A stretch of 64,000 bases of DNA from Eopsaltria australis (taxonomy: Eukaryota; Chordata; Aves; Passeriformes; Petroicidae), in NCBI GenBank assembly GCA_034509425.1, contig JAVTVJ010011652.1, positions 5,943,501 through 6,007,500 of the forward strand, written 5' to 3'. The notes under the pieces are model-generated. The model was not told the DNA's origin and searched no databases. It saw only the letters and a list, made by a program, of their open reading frames with translations. A program made the position numbers and the translations under genes. Below are positions 27,346 to 39,190 of the stretch, piece by piece (positions within the stretch are counted from its first letter, which is position 1; each line of letters starts with the position of its first letter).

Positions 27346-29104
27346 CAGAGCTTGAGCTATTAAGGCTTCCAGCATGCACAGCTCTCCAGGCAGGATCTCC
27401 ATTAACTTTGCAAAACCCAAGTGTGTTCAAAGCATGAGAGAGTCACATCAACTCTGTGCAGCCTCTAACCCTGTGCCACCTGGGAACTGAAGGTACTGCA
27501 AGTCCTCACACAGCTACAAGGCAGTGCTTCCCCAGAGCTCAGACTTTCACACAGTAATGCAGAAATATCCCTTTTGCAAAATTAGTATTAACAGCACCAT
27601 AAAGGATATCAGAGCATTCCCTGGAAAGCTCTTTTAATCTCATGTTTATCCCCTCTTTATTAATCATGTTTATTCTCACAAAGCCTGAATAATCAAATCT
27701 TCAGGCTGTTTACATCTGAGATTAAGCTGGCCATAGTTGGAGCAAGTAGGTAGACTCAAAAGTAAGATATCTCATTCTTATGCAGATATCTCCACAGCCA
27801 AAAAAAAAGAGAAGATAAAATATCGAACACTCCCAAGATGGCAACAGAATGTTTCCTAAAACACTAAGGTTTTCTAACTTCTCTCAAAGCATCAGTTAGT
27901 TTAACAGTAATAAAAGTAAACAATAAAATCCAGCTTTTATGATTCCCAGTCACCAAACTCCCCAAACAAAACAAATTTCTTTTTTCCTTCTTTTACTGCA
28001 AACATATTTTAGGTTGTAGTCCCTATGAGGAGGCAGCACAGGACACTACTGCACCAGCTGTCACATTCCAGGGGGAACAGCACTCTCATGATTTTTCCCC
28101 ATACCTCATGCTCAGCTAATAAACTACTTTCCAAACTTGAAGTCAAAGGACCATTCTCAACTCTGCCACCCTAAATTACCAAGAAGCAGCCACATCAAAC
28201 TGACAAATTCATTTAAGTGATCAGCAGGATTCCACAAGCAGTTTCTGTACTTCGGAGACCACCAGTGTTTGGCAGAACAGTTCGGAAAACACAAAGGAAA
28301 CTTGACTAAACACTACACAGGTGTTAATTAGGCAGCACAAGAACCTGTTTGACTTCATGCTGAGTTAAGGCAAGGTTGCTCCAGCAAAAATCCTTTACCT
28401 TGACTCTGCTGAGGGATGGTAACTCTTTAAATCATTCAAATCTCAAATCACATCTTCTAACCGTGGAAGTCTCAGTGTTCAATAACCAAAGCCCTTGCTA
28501 AATCAAAGATCAGGAAAATTGTCTTCCTCTGAGGAAATATTACAATGAATCAGCAAGAACATAACTGTACCACTATCTTCTACAGAAGAGGAAATCAGCA
28601 CTCTTTAAAGTCGTATCTCTGAGACTCTTTCATGCTAAGTATCTTCTCTTCTTGAAGCTCTCTGATCCCTCTAGGTACAGCAGAATCCAAACAATCACAG
28701 AGAAATGCAAGACAATGGTAGGCAGCCACCAATTTGTGACAGCATTAATGTCGTAAACCCCTGCTACTAGCAAAGAAAGAAGAGAGTGTTCAATACTTTC
28801 TAAAAACTGACTGGTTTGAGATTTTATTTTCCCTTTATTTTTTACTTTCTGCTCATCCAGGTCTCAACACTTCCTGCACTGGCAGGAGCCAGGGCACCTC
28901 CCCACTCCCCCTGTGCTAGCCTTTGGGTTTGCCAGTTTTTGGGAAGCTCTGCACTTGGTTATGGCATGCACAACCCAGGCAATGTGTGCATGAAATTATT
29001 TCTGTTGCACATCCTGGCCAGAGTAAAGTAATGCCTTGATTCTCTAACACTAAAAATGTTGGAGAGTTTTTGTTTTTCCCGCAGTTTCAGTGGTAGTGCC
29101 ACAG

Positions 29105-29295
29105 AAACATAAGGAAGGCCACTCTAAGTTAGAACAAGGGTCCATTTAACCCACAATTCTGCTTTGCCAGTGGTCACTTCCAACACCTAAGGTAGAATGA
29201 GGTCAAGGTAAGCATACATAGCATTAACCCTAATATTCTCACAGTATCTGGTAATTTTTCATCTAAAGGGACTCTGCATTCTTTCTCGTGACTGA
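29105..29295 (-). mobile_element. Ancient CR1/L3-like remnant
   Basis: The order ACATAAGGAAGGCCACTCTA, GGGTCCATTTAACCCA, CCAGTGGTCAC, AGGTAAGCAT matches, with many changes, an old amniote CR1/L3 3' segment (familiar in turtles and birds as ACATAAGAACGGCCATACTG, GGTCCATCTAGCCCAG, CAGTGGCCAA). That element's coding sense would be on the minus strand. It is long dead. Confidence 0.55.
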
Positions 29296-30429
29296 GGCTA
29301 CAAAAGACTAGCATGACAATTTACTATAGGTGACCAAAAAATCACACATTTTCACCCTGCTGTGGCTTTATTTTCGAGACCAAAAATGCCATGAGGTTTC
29401 CTTGGCCCTTTTGCAGTCCCTAAAGGACAGCTGGCTTATTACATTGACTTCAGCAAGAAAGTGGAGTCTTGCAGTCTTGCAAGAGTTGGTGTTCTCTGTC
29501 CCCATCCTGTCCAAAGCAGATAATGAAAAAACATTGTACATCTGCATAGATCTGGCATGCCATCTATCTGCAAAAAGCACTGCTGGCTGTCTGGATCACA
29601 TCTGTTCAAAGATCCATTTGAGCTTTTCCATCTATCTGGTGCTTTGAAATCACAGGGTACAGACAGGCCAATTATGAACAATTAAGTTACCACACGTAAG
29701 AAATTACTGTTTCTCAGATGAGCAGAGGTAATTGGCCATATGCACACTCACAGCCTAGTCCCAATGGCCAAGAAAATTGGTTTAACTTGTATTTTGTTGT
29801 AACACATTTTGTTACCTGTTTGGAAGGGAGTAAAAGAACATCCATAGTCAGCTAGCACAGCTCAGGGCACCAGCTTTTATCTTTATTTTAAGGAGACACA
29901 CACAAGTAACCTGCTCATTCCTACAGTGAAACCTTCAGAGATTGTCAGTGGTGCTTAGCTTCGCCTCAGCAAACAACTCACACTTCACAAACCAAACCAG
30001 TTTAATTTTAAACAGAAGCAAAGACCTTGCTATTTAAGTAAAAATATAGAGAAAAATGCAGCAAGGAAAAAACAGATTTACTTCCTACTTGTTCCTCCTG
30101 CAGGTAATTAATTCAGAAGCATATCTTAAACTATGCATTTCTTCCAGAACCACAGAAATTGAGCATATTAATAACTTTAGGTTTATGTCAAAATAGACTT
30201 ATAACTTTTCTTGCTTGCAGTAAATTACCTGGAAAAAAAAATCACATTATTGATGAAAACAACTACAAAACAACCGCAATAGACTTGGCTACAAGATGAG
30301 ATAGGAGCAGGGGAAAACATCCTCAGAAATACCAGCTTTGCATAATTTGAGGGTCAGCTCTAATCCCAGGAGGGTAAATGGGTCACAGCAAAACATGAGA
30401 AGAACCAACTCTACAGAATTTATCACTCA

Positions 30430-30530
30430 ATAACATCCCGCCTTTGGCGCACATTAATCAGGCTGTGACGAGAGCCAGGGAAGAGGCAGAGATGCACATG
30501 TGGTTGCTATGGAGTTAAAGGCTTGAAGGA
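30430..30530. promoter_or_regulatory. Motif-dense intronic patch (candidate enhancer)
   Basis: Within about 70 bases there is an E2F-type TTTGGCGC (30443-30450), a homeodomain-type ATTAATCA (30452-30459), a palindromic E-box CACATGTG (30495-30502) and an RFX half site GTTGCTATGG (30503-30512) that adjoins the E-box. The CpG at 30449 is preserved in a CpG-poor setting. A regulatory role is inferred only. Confidence 0.35.
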
Positions 30531-31425
30531 GATACATGGAAACAGCACAACTGCATAGAGCATGGTTAACTCTTAAACTGCCTCTACCTAAATAGCTCCC
30601 TGGGCAGCCAAATTCACAAATACCCATTCTAAGAGAATCCTTTTACATACCCAGGAGTTCCCATGAAGACTCAAAGTCTAATGACCAAAATCCATCAAGG
30701 CAGAGCAGTTGCCCCACATTAAAAACCAGGGAGAGACTGACAAACACCAGCCAGATGCTACAGAAACTGAGCAAGGGTGAAGGGATCATAGGATGGAGCT
30801 GGACATGGAGAGAGGATCATGCTTTGCAGCACACAATCTCTGCCAACTGTCTTTGTAGTTTAATACTTTGATCTGTCACATAAAAGGAAGCAAAAGTAAC
30901 TGCAAGAGAGCCATGCAGAGAATGTAACTCCCAGATAAAAAGTAGGGGTATCACCATAAAATTTAATACATCCATGGTTCTGAAAAGTTGGAAGTGTGCT
31001 GAAGTCCTGAGAAGCCCAGACACATCCCTTCCTCAAGAACACACATTTTGAAATGCTTGGACTTTTTCTGCCCCACGGCATCATTCAGCACTGTTTGAAA
31101 AAGCCATCACACTTGCTGATGTGAACGCACAAGACTCACATATAGGCAAGGATTGGGATGAGACTGGCATAGGACATGGTACTTGAACAGACTGGACAAA
31201 GAAGGCCTTCTTGGAATACAATTTTCTGAAGTGAATGTTGTAGGGATGGGAAAACAGTTCTGGGAGACTAGGAAATAAGGTAGAAAATCCTGGAGACATT
31301 GACAAACATGTTGGAGCTGATGACTGAAGTAATAAAGAATATTTCATGGATAATCCAACCAGCTACTTCCAGATCACAAGAAGCTTTTGCACATCCAACT
31401 CCCTGCAGAGTTTCCTAGCAGGGCT

Positions 31426-31448
31426 TGTGTGTGTGTATATATATATAT
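31426..31448. repeat. Compound (TG)n(TA)n dinucleotide repeat
   Basis: An uninterrupted alternating run of TG units passing into TA units. It is a probable microsatellite. Confidence 0.85.
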
Positions 31449-32419
31449 TTAGATAATCAGCAAAGTCTCTATTTTCTCCTCCTACTTAAGGGAGTCTTTT
31501 AGTGAGCAACCTCCTACACTGCTATTTTTACCTGCTCCTAATCAGTGTGTTCTCAAACATTGAGAGACTCCGAGAAGAGCAGTTCAACTCCCCCAGTGCA
31601 CAGCCCACAACACACTGAGTAATATCTGGGTGGCAGCTCTTCTGCCATCACCCAGGACAGCATGTCTTGCAGAGCACTAGGGAGAGCTGGTGGACCAGGC
31701 CTGGGGGATCTTTTCTCATTCATAGGATGCTGAGCTTGAACTGAAGGTTCTTTGAGCAGAGATCACTAGCACCACAAGAAGTCAAGTAGAGAGGACTGGA
31801 TCCAAAGTGAGAGTTTTAAACTACTGATGTAGTAAATAATAATACTGAAAATAACCAGAAGAGCTTGGTAAACTCTTTTACTGCATTATTTTCTCCTATC
31901 CTTTCTATCTCTTTTCACCATAAAGCTTTCAGTTTTCACTTTCAATGAATCATGTTTCATTGCCAGACTCAAACATGCCTGATCTCAGCCTCACAGTAGG
32001 CATTAAGCTGTGGCCATAACTCCCAAAAGATCAGGGTGCCTCAGTCCTTGTGGGGAGCCCCTGAGATTTATGGTAACAAGGAGTCCAAGAACAAGTAAAT
32101 GGCACCAAATCCTGATGACAGATGACAGCTCACTAAGCAGTGAGCTGCACTCTCAGCTCCTCTAAAAAACTTTATCAGATGGTTGTTTATTTAAGGGGGG
32201 GCTATTTTCAAATTCCCAACCCTGCAGAGGTTGTGTGTTTTCACCCCCTGTGCTAGCACAAACCCTGATTATACTTTGTCTTCTCATCCATTTGTGCAGC
32301 CTTGCTCTGAAAGCAGATGCTAAATTCCATCTTGACTTTCAAGAGCAGACAGATCTTCCTTTGAAGTAATCATTAATTCACCTGATTCCACAAGTCATTT
32401 CCACTCTTGCAGCATCATT

Positions 32420-32436
32420 AAAAAAAAAAAAAAAAA
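32420..32436. repeat. A17 homopolymer
   Basis: Seventeen consecutive A. No target-site duplication or retroposed body was recognised next to it. Similar runs lie at 2951-2963 (A13), 38183-38196 (A14) and 53176-53192 (A17). Confidence 0.85.
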
Positions 32437-33266
32437 TTTCACTCAGGCCAAAAGTCCCAAGGGCAAAAATCCAGATGAAACATAACAAAGAATCAGCTCC
32501 AGTGTCCCAAAACCCAACCACACTAGGAGTCTTTAAAGACAGTGCCAATTACTTCAGAAATGTTGCCAGCAAGACTGACTGGCCACAAGCACTGTATTTG
32601 GGAAAAACGGCATCTTGGGCTGCATGAGAGTGTTCTGAGCAAATCTCAGCTTCCTGTCAACACGTACTATTTAAACCTCTGACATTTTAAAAGTTGACCC
32701 TATGGATTGATTGTAGGCAGTTCAATATAAGCATTCAGCACATGATACTTGATATTTAAACTTCCTAGTTCAGATTATAAATGTTGACAGATTTATCTAT
32801 GACTGCAGTTGACTGGAAAGTATCTGTCCTGCTATTTAAAGTTTCAACATTTTCCCTGTTTTTGTAAACATTTATCGCACAATTTTAAAAGTTGCTCAAA
32901 ATATTAAAAATACTTTTTCTAGCACTGAACAAAAACAATCAAATTTCCTAATCAAAGTAATTTCCTAACATTTTGCATAGAGTACTTCATCATAAAGTCC
33001 TTTGATTAAAGCTGAAACTTTTCAAGAAATTTCCAATTTTCTTGGAGAATTGATTAAAAACCATGTCAATAGTAATTCTGTAATCACTTTCCTCTCCCAT
33101 GAGTCTTACACAGACTCACGATATTGATTTTATTCTCACTTTAAAAGTAGAAGTACATGCACTTGAAATCTTTAAGTAAAAATTCTTACTCAATTTAACA
33201 TGTCACAAAACTTGTAAACAGCAATGTGAAATATTAAAATTTTTTAGCATTTTTAGCATTTTTCAA

Positions 33267-33274
33267 TGACGTCA
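33267..33274. promoter_or_regulatory. Full cAMP response element TGACGTCA
   Basis: A perfect palindromic CRE in a very AT-rich block (about 32.69-33.50 kb), just after a tandem TTTTTAGCAT-type repeat (33241-33260). CREB sites are common in activity-regulated neuronal genes. Use of this one is unproven. Confidence 0.4.
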
Positions 33275-36200
33275 CTTAAACATGAAAAGAATATTCTTTT
33301 GAAAGCAAAGTCACTTTAGATAATATATTAATAAAGCATTTTGAAGGATTTTCATTCTGCTTTCCTCTATATTTTCTTTCTTCTTCCAGCTGCAAAAAGA
33401 GTACAGGTCATTTTGGGGAAAATACTTTAAAATTTTAATACATCATTTTATGACAAAATATTAACTCTTTCCTGCAGTTTACTTCCTACGAGCATCAACA
33501 GAACTAATCATTAGAATGTGACCAAGGAAGCTCAAGCTCACCCAGGACTCTTTCCTGAAACAAAACAGACACAGTAGTCTGTATTCTTCAAATTCTCTAC
33601 AGACTGCAGTCTATTAGTACTTATTGAAGGAATAGTAGGATAACAGCACCAAAAAAGAATGTTTAACTCAGAGGGGAATAGCAGCACAGGTCACACTGCA
33701 GTCCTCTGGTACCTTTTCATAGCCTGCATTCAGGGCTTGCTGCAGCTCCACCACACAGGAAGGGAACTGCACAGGGACAGAGCCATCCCCCAGCACCTGA
33801 TCCAGGGGCTGGTGCTTTCCCCTCTCCTCAAAAAATTCAACCTGCAAGCAGACCATTTTTTCTCCACATTCACACCTTTACAGTCTAAGCAAGGAAAACA
33901 AGAAAGCAAGAATCACTTTGTTTCAGTCACATTCACAGTAACAGGCATATCAATATGTAAAACAAACAAGACATTGTCTGGTAATTCAGAAAAAATGGGT
34001 ATCTTTGCTGAGACAATCACTACATAAATGCATTTCACAGCCTAAGACTACAACACAAGTGACAGCTAAAGAAAGATAAGACAGCTCATGTTATTTTTTG
34101 AGGCAGCAAGGCTTCAGACCAAGCCTTGGGTGGTCACAATTACATCACAGTCTCTTGCAGTGGTAAGCAAAATCTGTCTTCCAGCATGTGGAAGCAGGCT
34201 GCTGATCTCTGGTGGCAAAAGGTAAGCAACAAGCACCAGAAACAAGCATGCAAATAAGCAATCAGGAAGCTTTTGCTCTCTGGAGAAGTTGCAGGAGTCA
34301 AGGATGGTATGTTCACCCAGCACACCACCTGCTTAAATCCCTCTATTTATATTCCAGATAGATTACATACAATTATTATGTTTCTATGACACCTAATTAA
34401 TCTATTTATTGCCATCACTTCTCTGTGACAACCCCCTGCACAGAAGTGAAAGTTTGTTTACTACAAAGTTTTGCCTCTTTGAGCTGAAGTGGTTTTCTTC
34501 CTCACAATAGAGTATTACACACTGCAAAGCCAATGAAACAAATCCAAGCATCTGTGTCGTTCCTCTGTGCAGTCACTGTGGGATATGTCTGATACCATCA
34601 GAGAAATTTCTCTGAGGTTAAACAGGGCATGACTTTCATGATTTCTCCCATGATAATTTGTAGTGAAAGAAATTCAGTACTGCAGCTCTGGAGTGGATTT
34701 TGATGGCTCACTGCCAGTGTAGTTACTGGGAGCCAGCAAGCTGAGAGGACCATGGGCTCACCATGGAGGAACATTTACCCGTGCAGACCAAAGGTGCATC
34801 ACAGGACCACATTCCTCCCTCAAACATGAAAACTCTTTGGGAAAGATAGTGGCCCAAAATTTGCTGACATGGGGAGTCTTGGGCACTCCTTTCAGTAGCA
34901 CTGCTTGACTCAGTCCTCACTGGCACTTGACCTACCTGCTCCCATCTTCCAGCTTGGCTCCCAAGTGTTTCATCTCCCTGAATCACCCAACCACTAAGAC
35001 TCCAGCTTCCTCTTCTTTCCTTCTCCCATTACATCTCCCCTTGTCTCACCAGAAGATGGCAGATAATTGCCAGAGATCATTAGTAAGGGAAACTCTACTC
35101 TCATTCTGGGCTAAATACCCAAAGGAGCCAGAAGCCAGCTCTAGCCCTCCAGTGCTTTCCTCCCCTGTGCATGGTTCTGAGGTAGAACTGTTCAAAGCTG
35201 TCTGAATCATCAGCTGACTCTCTAAAAAACTTGCCTGCTCTCACCCCTGCAGCATTCTACCAGTCCCACTCCAATCCCCCAGTGATGCAGGGAACTCTCT
35301 CACCAGCAGCCAGGGAGCCCAGCTGAGTGCACTGATTGTTCCCTAGACACTGATTTGAGGCTCATCCACTAATCAGGCACAAGAAAGCCCTGGGGAAGCT
35401 CTCAGGAGCCATCCTTGGAGTAAAGCCTGCCATTTTCCCTCACGCCAGCTCCAGACAGCACAGCAGGGACAGAATAGGAGCCTGCATTAAGAAGGACATG
35501 TGCATGGCAGGAGTTATGGGATGCCACTGCCCTCTCAGCCTCTCACCTACCCCCAGCCTATTGGCCTTTGTGAGCACTGCTCAGCAGCAGCCAGAACTGT
35601 GTGTAACCAACACCCTTCTAGCTACAGATGCTCCTGCACAGCCAGGAATGCTGCCCTGGGAAAAGTTAACTCCATCCCAGCCAGACCTAAAACAACATCT
35701 CTGTCTGCAGACTCATGAATTAGATCTTTCAATGTGCCTCAGGATACACCTAAATATCCAGAAAATCTTCTTTTGGACAGACATCTTCAATGGGAAAATG
35801 AAATAAACTAGGAAAGATGCTGGGAAGAGGAGGAAAACACTGGTTGCTGATAATAAACAAGCATGTCTTGCAAACTTTCCCCAGCTCCTTGGCAACCAAA
35901 TGAGTCACACAAGAGCAAGGGGCAATTGGGCAAGTGGTTTAACTGGATGCTTCCAGAGCAATAGCTTTAGTTGGATAAGGGAAATCGTTGGTATATTCCC
36001 ACATCTTCACCATCCTGTACTGGTATTATAGGCCCTAAATAAAATCCAGGGAGATTTCAGACAACTTTTATCCAATTCAAAGGGAACAGTAGAAAAACAA
36101 GAGCTCAGATCAAGAGAGACCTTAACCTTCATGTCACTTTTGCACTTTCTTATGCCCATATTAGAAAGTAAGACAGGTCAGGGACTATTTACTGGTCCAG

Positions 36201-36929
36201 AGACCACTCAGCACACCAGAGTCTGCCTCTATTTGGATTAATTTCCTTTCTCCCCAAGACAAGGTGCCAAAAGCAAACATTCTCGGGCTACCCAATCCCC
36301 TAAACCAGGTCTGAGTTTGCCTGAAAATATTCCTTGGCATGGGACACAACAATGCTGGGGGACACCAATGGCCAAACCATCACACTCTCACATCAGGCCA
36401 AGCATCCAGGAGCAGTGAACACCCAGGAACATCCTGGACACCACATGAAATGAAACAGGTGAGGCACATCCCTCCTGAGGTGGGCACTGGGATCCCACAG
36501 ACAGAATTTGCCATCGTTCATGGGGTCAGCATCACAAATTTATTGGAGAAGAGTCACTGGCTGGGAGCCCAACCTCTGACAGATTAGTGTCTGTCCTAGA
36601 CGCAGAAAACCTGGTCCACAGAGATTAAAAGTGCTCTGCCCATCTTTCTTTGTCAATAACCTCTTAGGGATGGATGACACGTACAGATGGCAGCAGGGGA
36701 GGTGGCAGTGGCACGAGGGTGTTTTGCTAAAGCAGCAGTGATGTCCCCCAGCCCTCCGCCTCCCTTTCACACACACCTTTCCTTTCCACTGCAGCCTTTC
36801 CACACAAGGAATCTCTCTCTCTGCAAACAGAGCTGGCACTGGCAGAAAGAAATAACCTTCGACACATTTCCTGAGGGTGCTCTGATAATGCAAAAAGAGT
36901 TAAACAGTGGCAACACCTGACTGGCCTCC

Positions 36930-37270
36930 CTGCTTTCTTTTTATCATTTTAATTAGAATTTTTAAATAAAATCGTTTGAAAAAAACACCAAAAAAGGCAA
37001 AACAACGGCAAAATATCAGTCTTCAGATAAAAGCAATTTTGAAATCTGATGCTTATGGAGCTCTGTAGGCACAGTGGATATTAATAATTCAACAAAATAT
37101 TATAGTCATTACTATATTTGGCAGTATCACAACAGCGTGTTTTAGCAGCATTTCTCTCCAAATCTCATTGCAACAGCCATTAATAAATAAAATGCAATTC
37201 ACTGCATTAAATGTGTTGTTTAAAGGCTAAATATTTCATCAGAACTAATTCATTTTAAATAATCAGACTA
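36930..37270. promoter_or_regulatory. AT-rich homeodomain-motif block (candidate conserved non-coding element)
   Basis: The block is rich in TAATTAG, ATTAATAA and TTAAATAA-type motifs, plus TTAGCAGCATTTC and TGCAATTCACTGCATTAAAT. It lacks simple repeats over most of its length, unlike the A-rich stretch after 38.18 kb. It has the look of a developmental enhancer, but conservation cannot be tested here. Confidence 0.3.
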
Positions 37271-37687
37271 GGACTCTCCTCCCAGCACCAGGACAAATCT
37301 CGGCTCCGTACACTTTCCACACTTGGAAATTAAATTATGTTTCAAAAAGCAGACCACAAATTGAATTCAACTGGAACATCTACGCAGCAGCTCTCAGACT
37401 ACAACACACTGCAGACACATGGGGTCACATTCAAACAGACCACAGGTCTCATAACTTTGTTAGCCTGTTTTTCCCACCCAAGAAAATTAAGATTGAAAAA
37501 ATACAGTAGAACTGTTTGCATTTATTGCCTGCCTTGAACAGTGGCCAATGTCTGATTCCCTGCGGGAAGGAGAAGGAAAAGGCATGTTGGTCCAGACCTC
37601 AGCTGCCAATAGCTGTAGATAACAGTGCTTATCCAGTGCTTCCCACCACTCACTCCCCAGGGGCTCTGCGAAGGAGATCAGCTGCCT

Positions 37688-37770
37688 CTCACAGGTGGCA
37701 AAACTGAGGCACAGCGGGAAACAACTTGTCAGTGGCTAATGTGAAGCCTAAAGGCTGAGCTCCCACGTGT
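37688..37770 (-). mobile_element. MIR-like SINE fragment
   Basis: The plus strand has AAACTGAGGCACAGCGGGAA followed by ACTTGTCAGTGG and GAGCTCCCA, the complement of the MIR core (ACTTAACCTCTCTGTGCCTCAGTTT). It is short and diverged. Confidence 0.5.
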
Positions 37771-38327
37771 TTGTCCATCCTGCACAAGTGATGCACATGA
37801 AAGCTCTTCCCCCCTGCCCCCTAAGGCACACCTGACTCCATTTCAGTTGCAACTTTCTGCTGGCAAATGCTACTTTTTTCCCCACCCTAAAATTTTTTCT
37901 TGTATCTCAGGAATGAGACCAAGTAATTTAGTTCTGAAGTGCAACTCCCCCTCCACTCTCAAACACACCCAACCTACCCAGCCATAAATTGGTGAGTTTC
38001 TAAATCAGGGTGAAGAAGAGGGAGTTTGATTTTAGTTTCTGTCAACTCGTATTATTAGCAAAAAAAGTTAAGAAACCCACATTAAAAATTAAATAAATGA
38101 CAAACCAAAACTTTAAAAAAATGAAACAAACAGACAAAAATCACGAGTGTTTCAGTTTTAAGTTTTCTGTTTAAAAACTTACAAAAAAAAAAAAAACCCA
38201 AACAACAACAACAACTAAAAGCCCAACAAACTGAAAAACACAACCAAAAAACCACCCTCTAAACTACCTGTCATTTTCTGGCCACCTCCAGAACAGTGTG
38301 TGAGCATCCACCCTGCTGACTGACAAA

Positions 38328-38337
38328 CTGACGTCAG
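38328..38337. promoter_or_regulatory. Second full CRE, CTGACGTCAG
   Basis: A 10-base perfect palindrome containing TGACGTCA and continuing into CAAG, so the right half also resembles a Maf half site (GTCAGCA). It lies beside AT-rich sequence at 38.34-38.72 kb. Confidence 0.4.
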
Positions 38338-39009
38338 CAAGGTAATTCCTGTAATTAAAACAAAACAACATGACCTTACAAGCAGGCCCTGCATCAGACA
38401 CCATAATTTCTATTTTTACACTGCTTTCCTCCAGCAAGAGCACATAAACACTGCAACCTTCTTTCCATTGACTTTATACCAAGATAGCATAACACAAAAA
38501 ATCACAGGGAGCAGTATTTTAAAGCATGACTTTCTACAGTAAAACAGCAATTTAATAAGGCCAGCATATTTTGTATCTTCTAAACTGAGCTGAATTTGCT
38601 TTCATGACTATATAATAAATATTTTGTATTAACCTTTTAAAACAAAAGTATCAGCTTTTCCATTTAAAAAGCTCTTTAAACAATTCCTTAAAATTTAGGA
38701 AGATGTGATTTTTATTGTGTTGGTTGTTTGTGGTGGTGTTTGTTTGTCTTTTTAAAATCAGAATGCACGTACGTGCTTGGTCCAAATCAAAACCTGGGGA
38801 AGCCTGTCAGGGTGGTGATGGGGGTTTAAACCCAAATTATTTCCCTTCTGTCAACCAGCCCACACACACTTGAAAACACCAAGGTGAGCAGTCAGTTATT
38901 TATGGAGCTCTCTCTACTAAATATTCTTGATTCCATAGAGGTGCCAGATACAATTCACTGCCAGCTACAGCTGTGCTACTGAGCAGTGTGACATTGGGAA
39001 TAGATGGAC

Positions 39010-39190
39010 TTTTGGTCTCGTCCAGCACATCTGATCTTATGATCCTGGGCACATGTCCAAACCCCATTAAAGTCAATAGAAATGCAAAGAATTCACTGGC
39101 TTTGAGTCAGACCTTATATGACAGTGGACAAGAACAGCTAGAGATATTTAACCTGTCAAGGAGAAGAGCTAATGGGAACTTGCTCTAATA
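39010..39190. repeat. Possible ancient amniote repeat
   Basis: The phrase CCCCATTAAAGTCAATAGAA followed by TTCACTGGCTTTGAGTCAGA recalls a common old repeat in birds and reptiles built on CCATTGAAGTCAATGG and GGCTTTGGATCAGGCCC. I cannot assign a family or strand. Confidence 0.35.
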
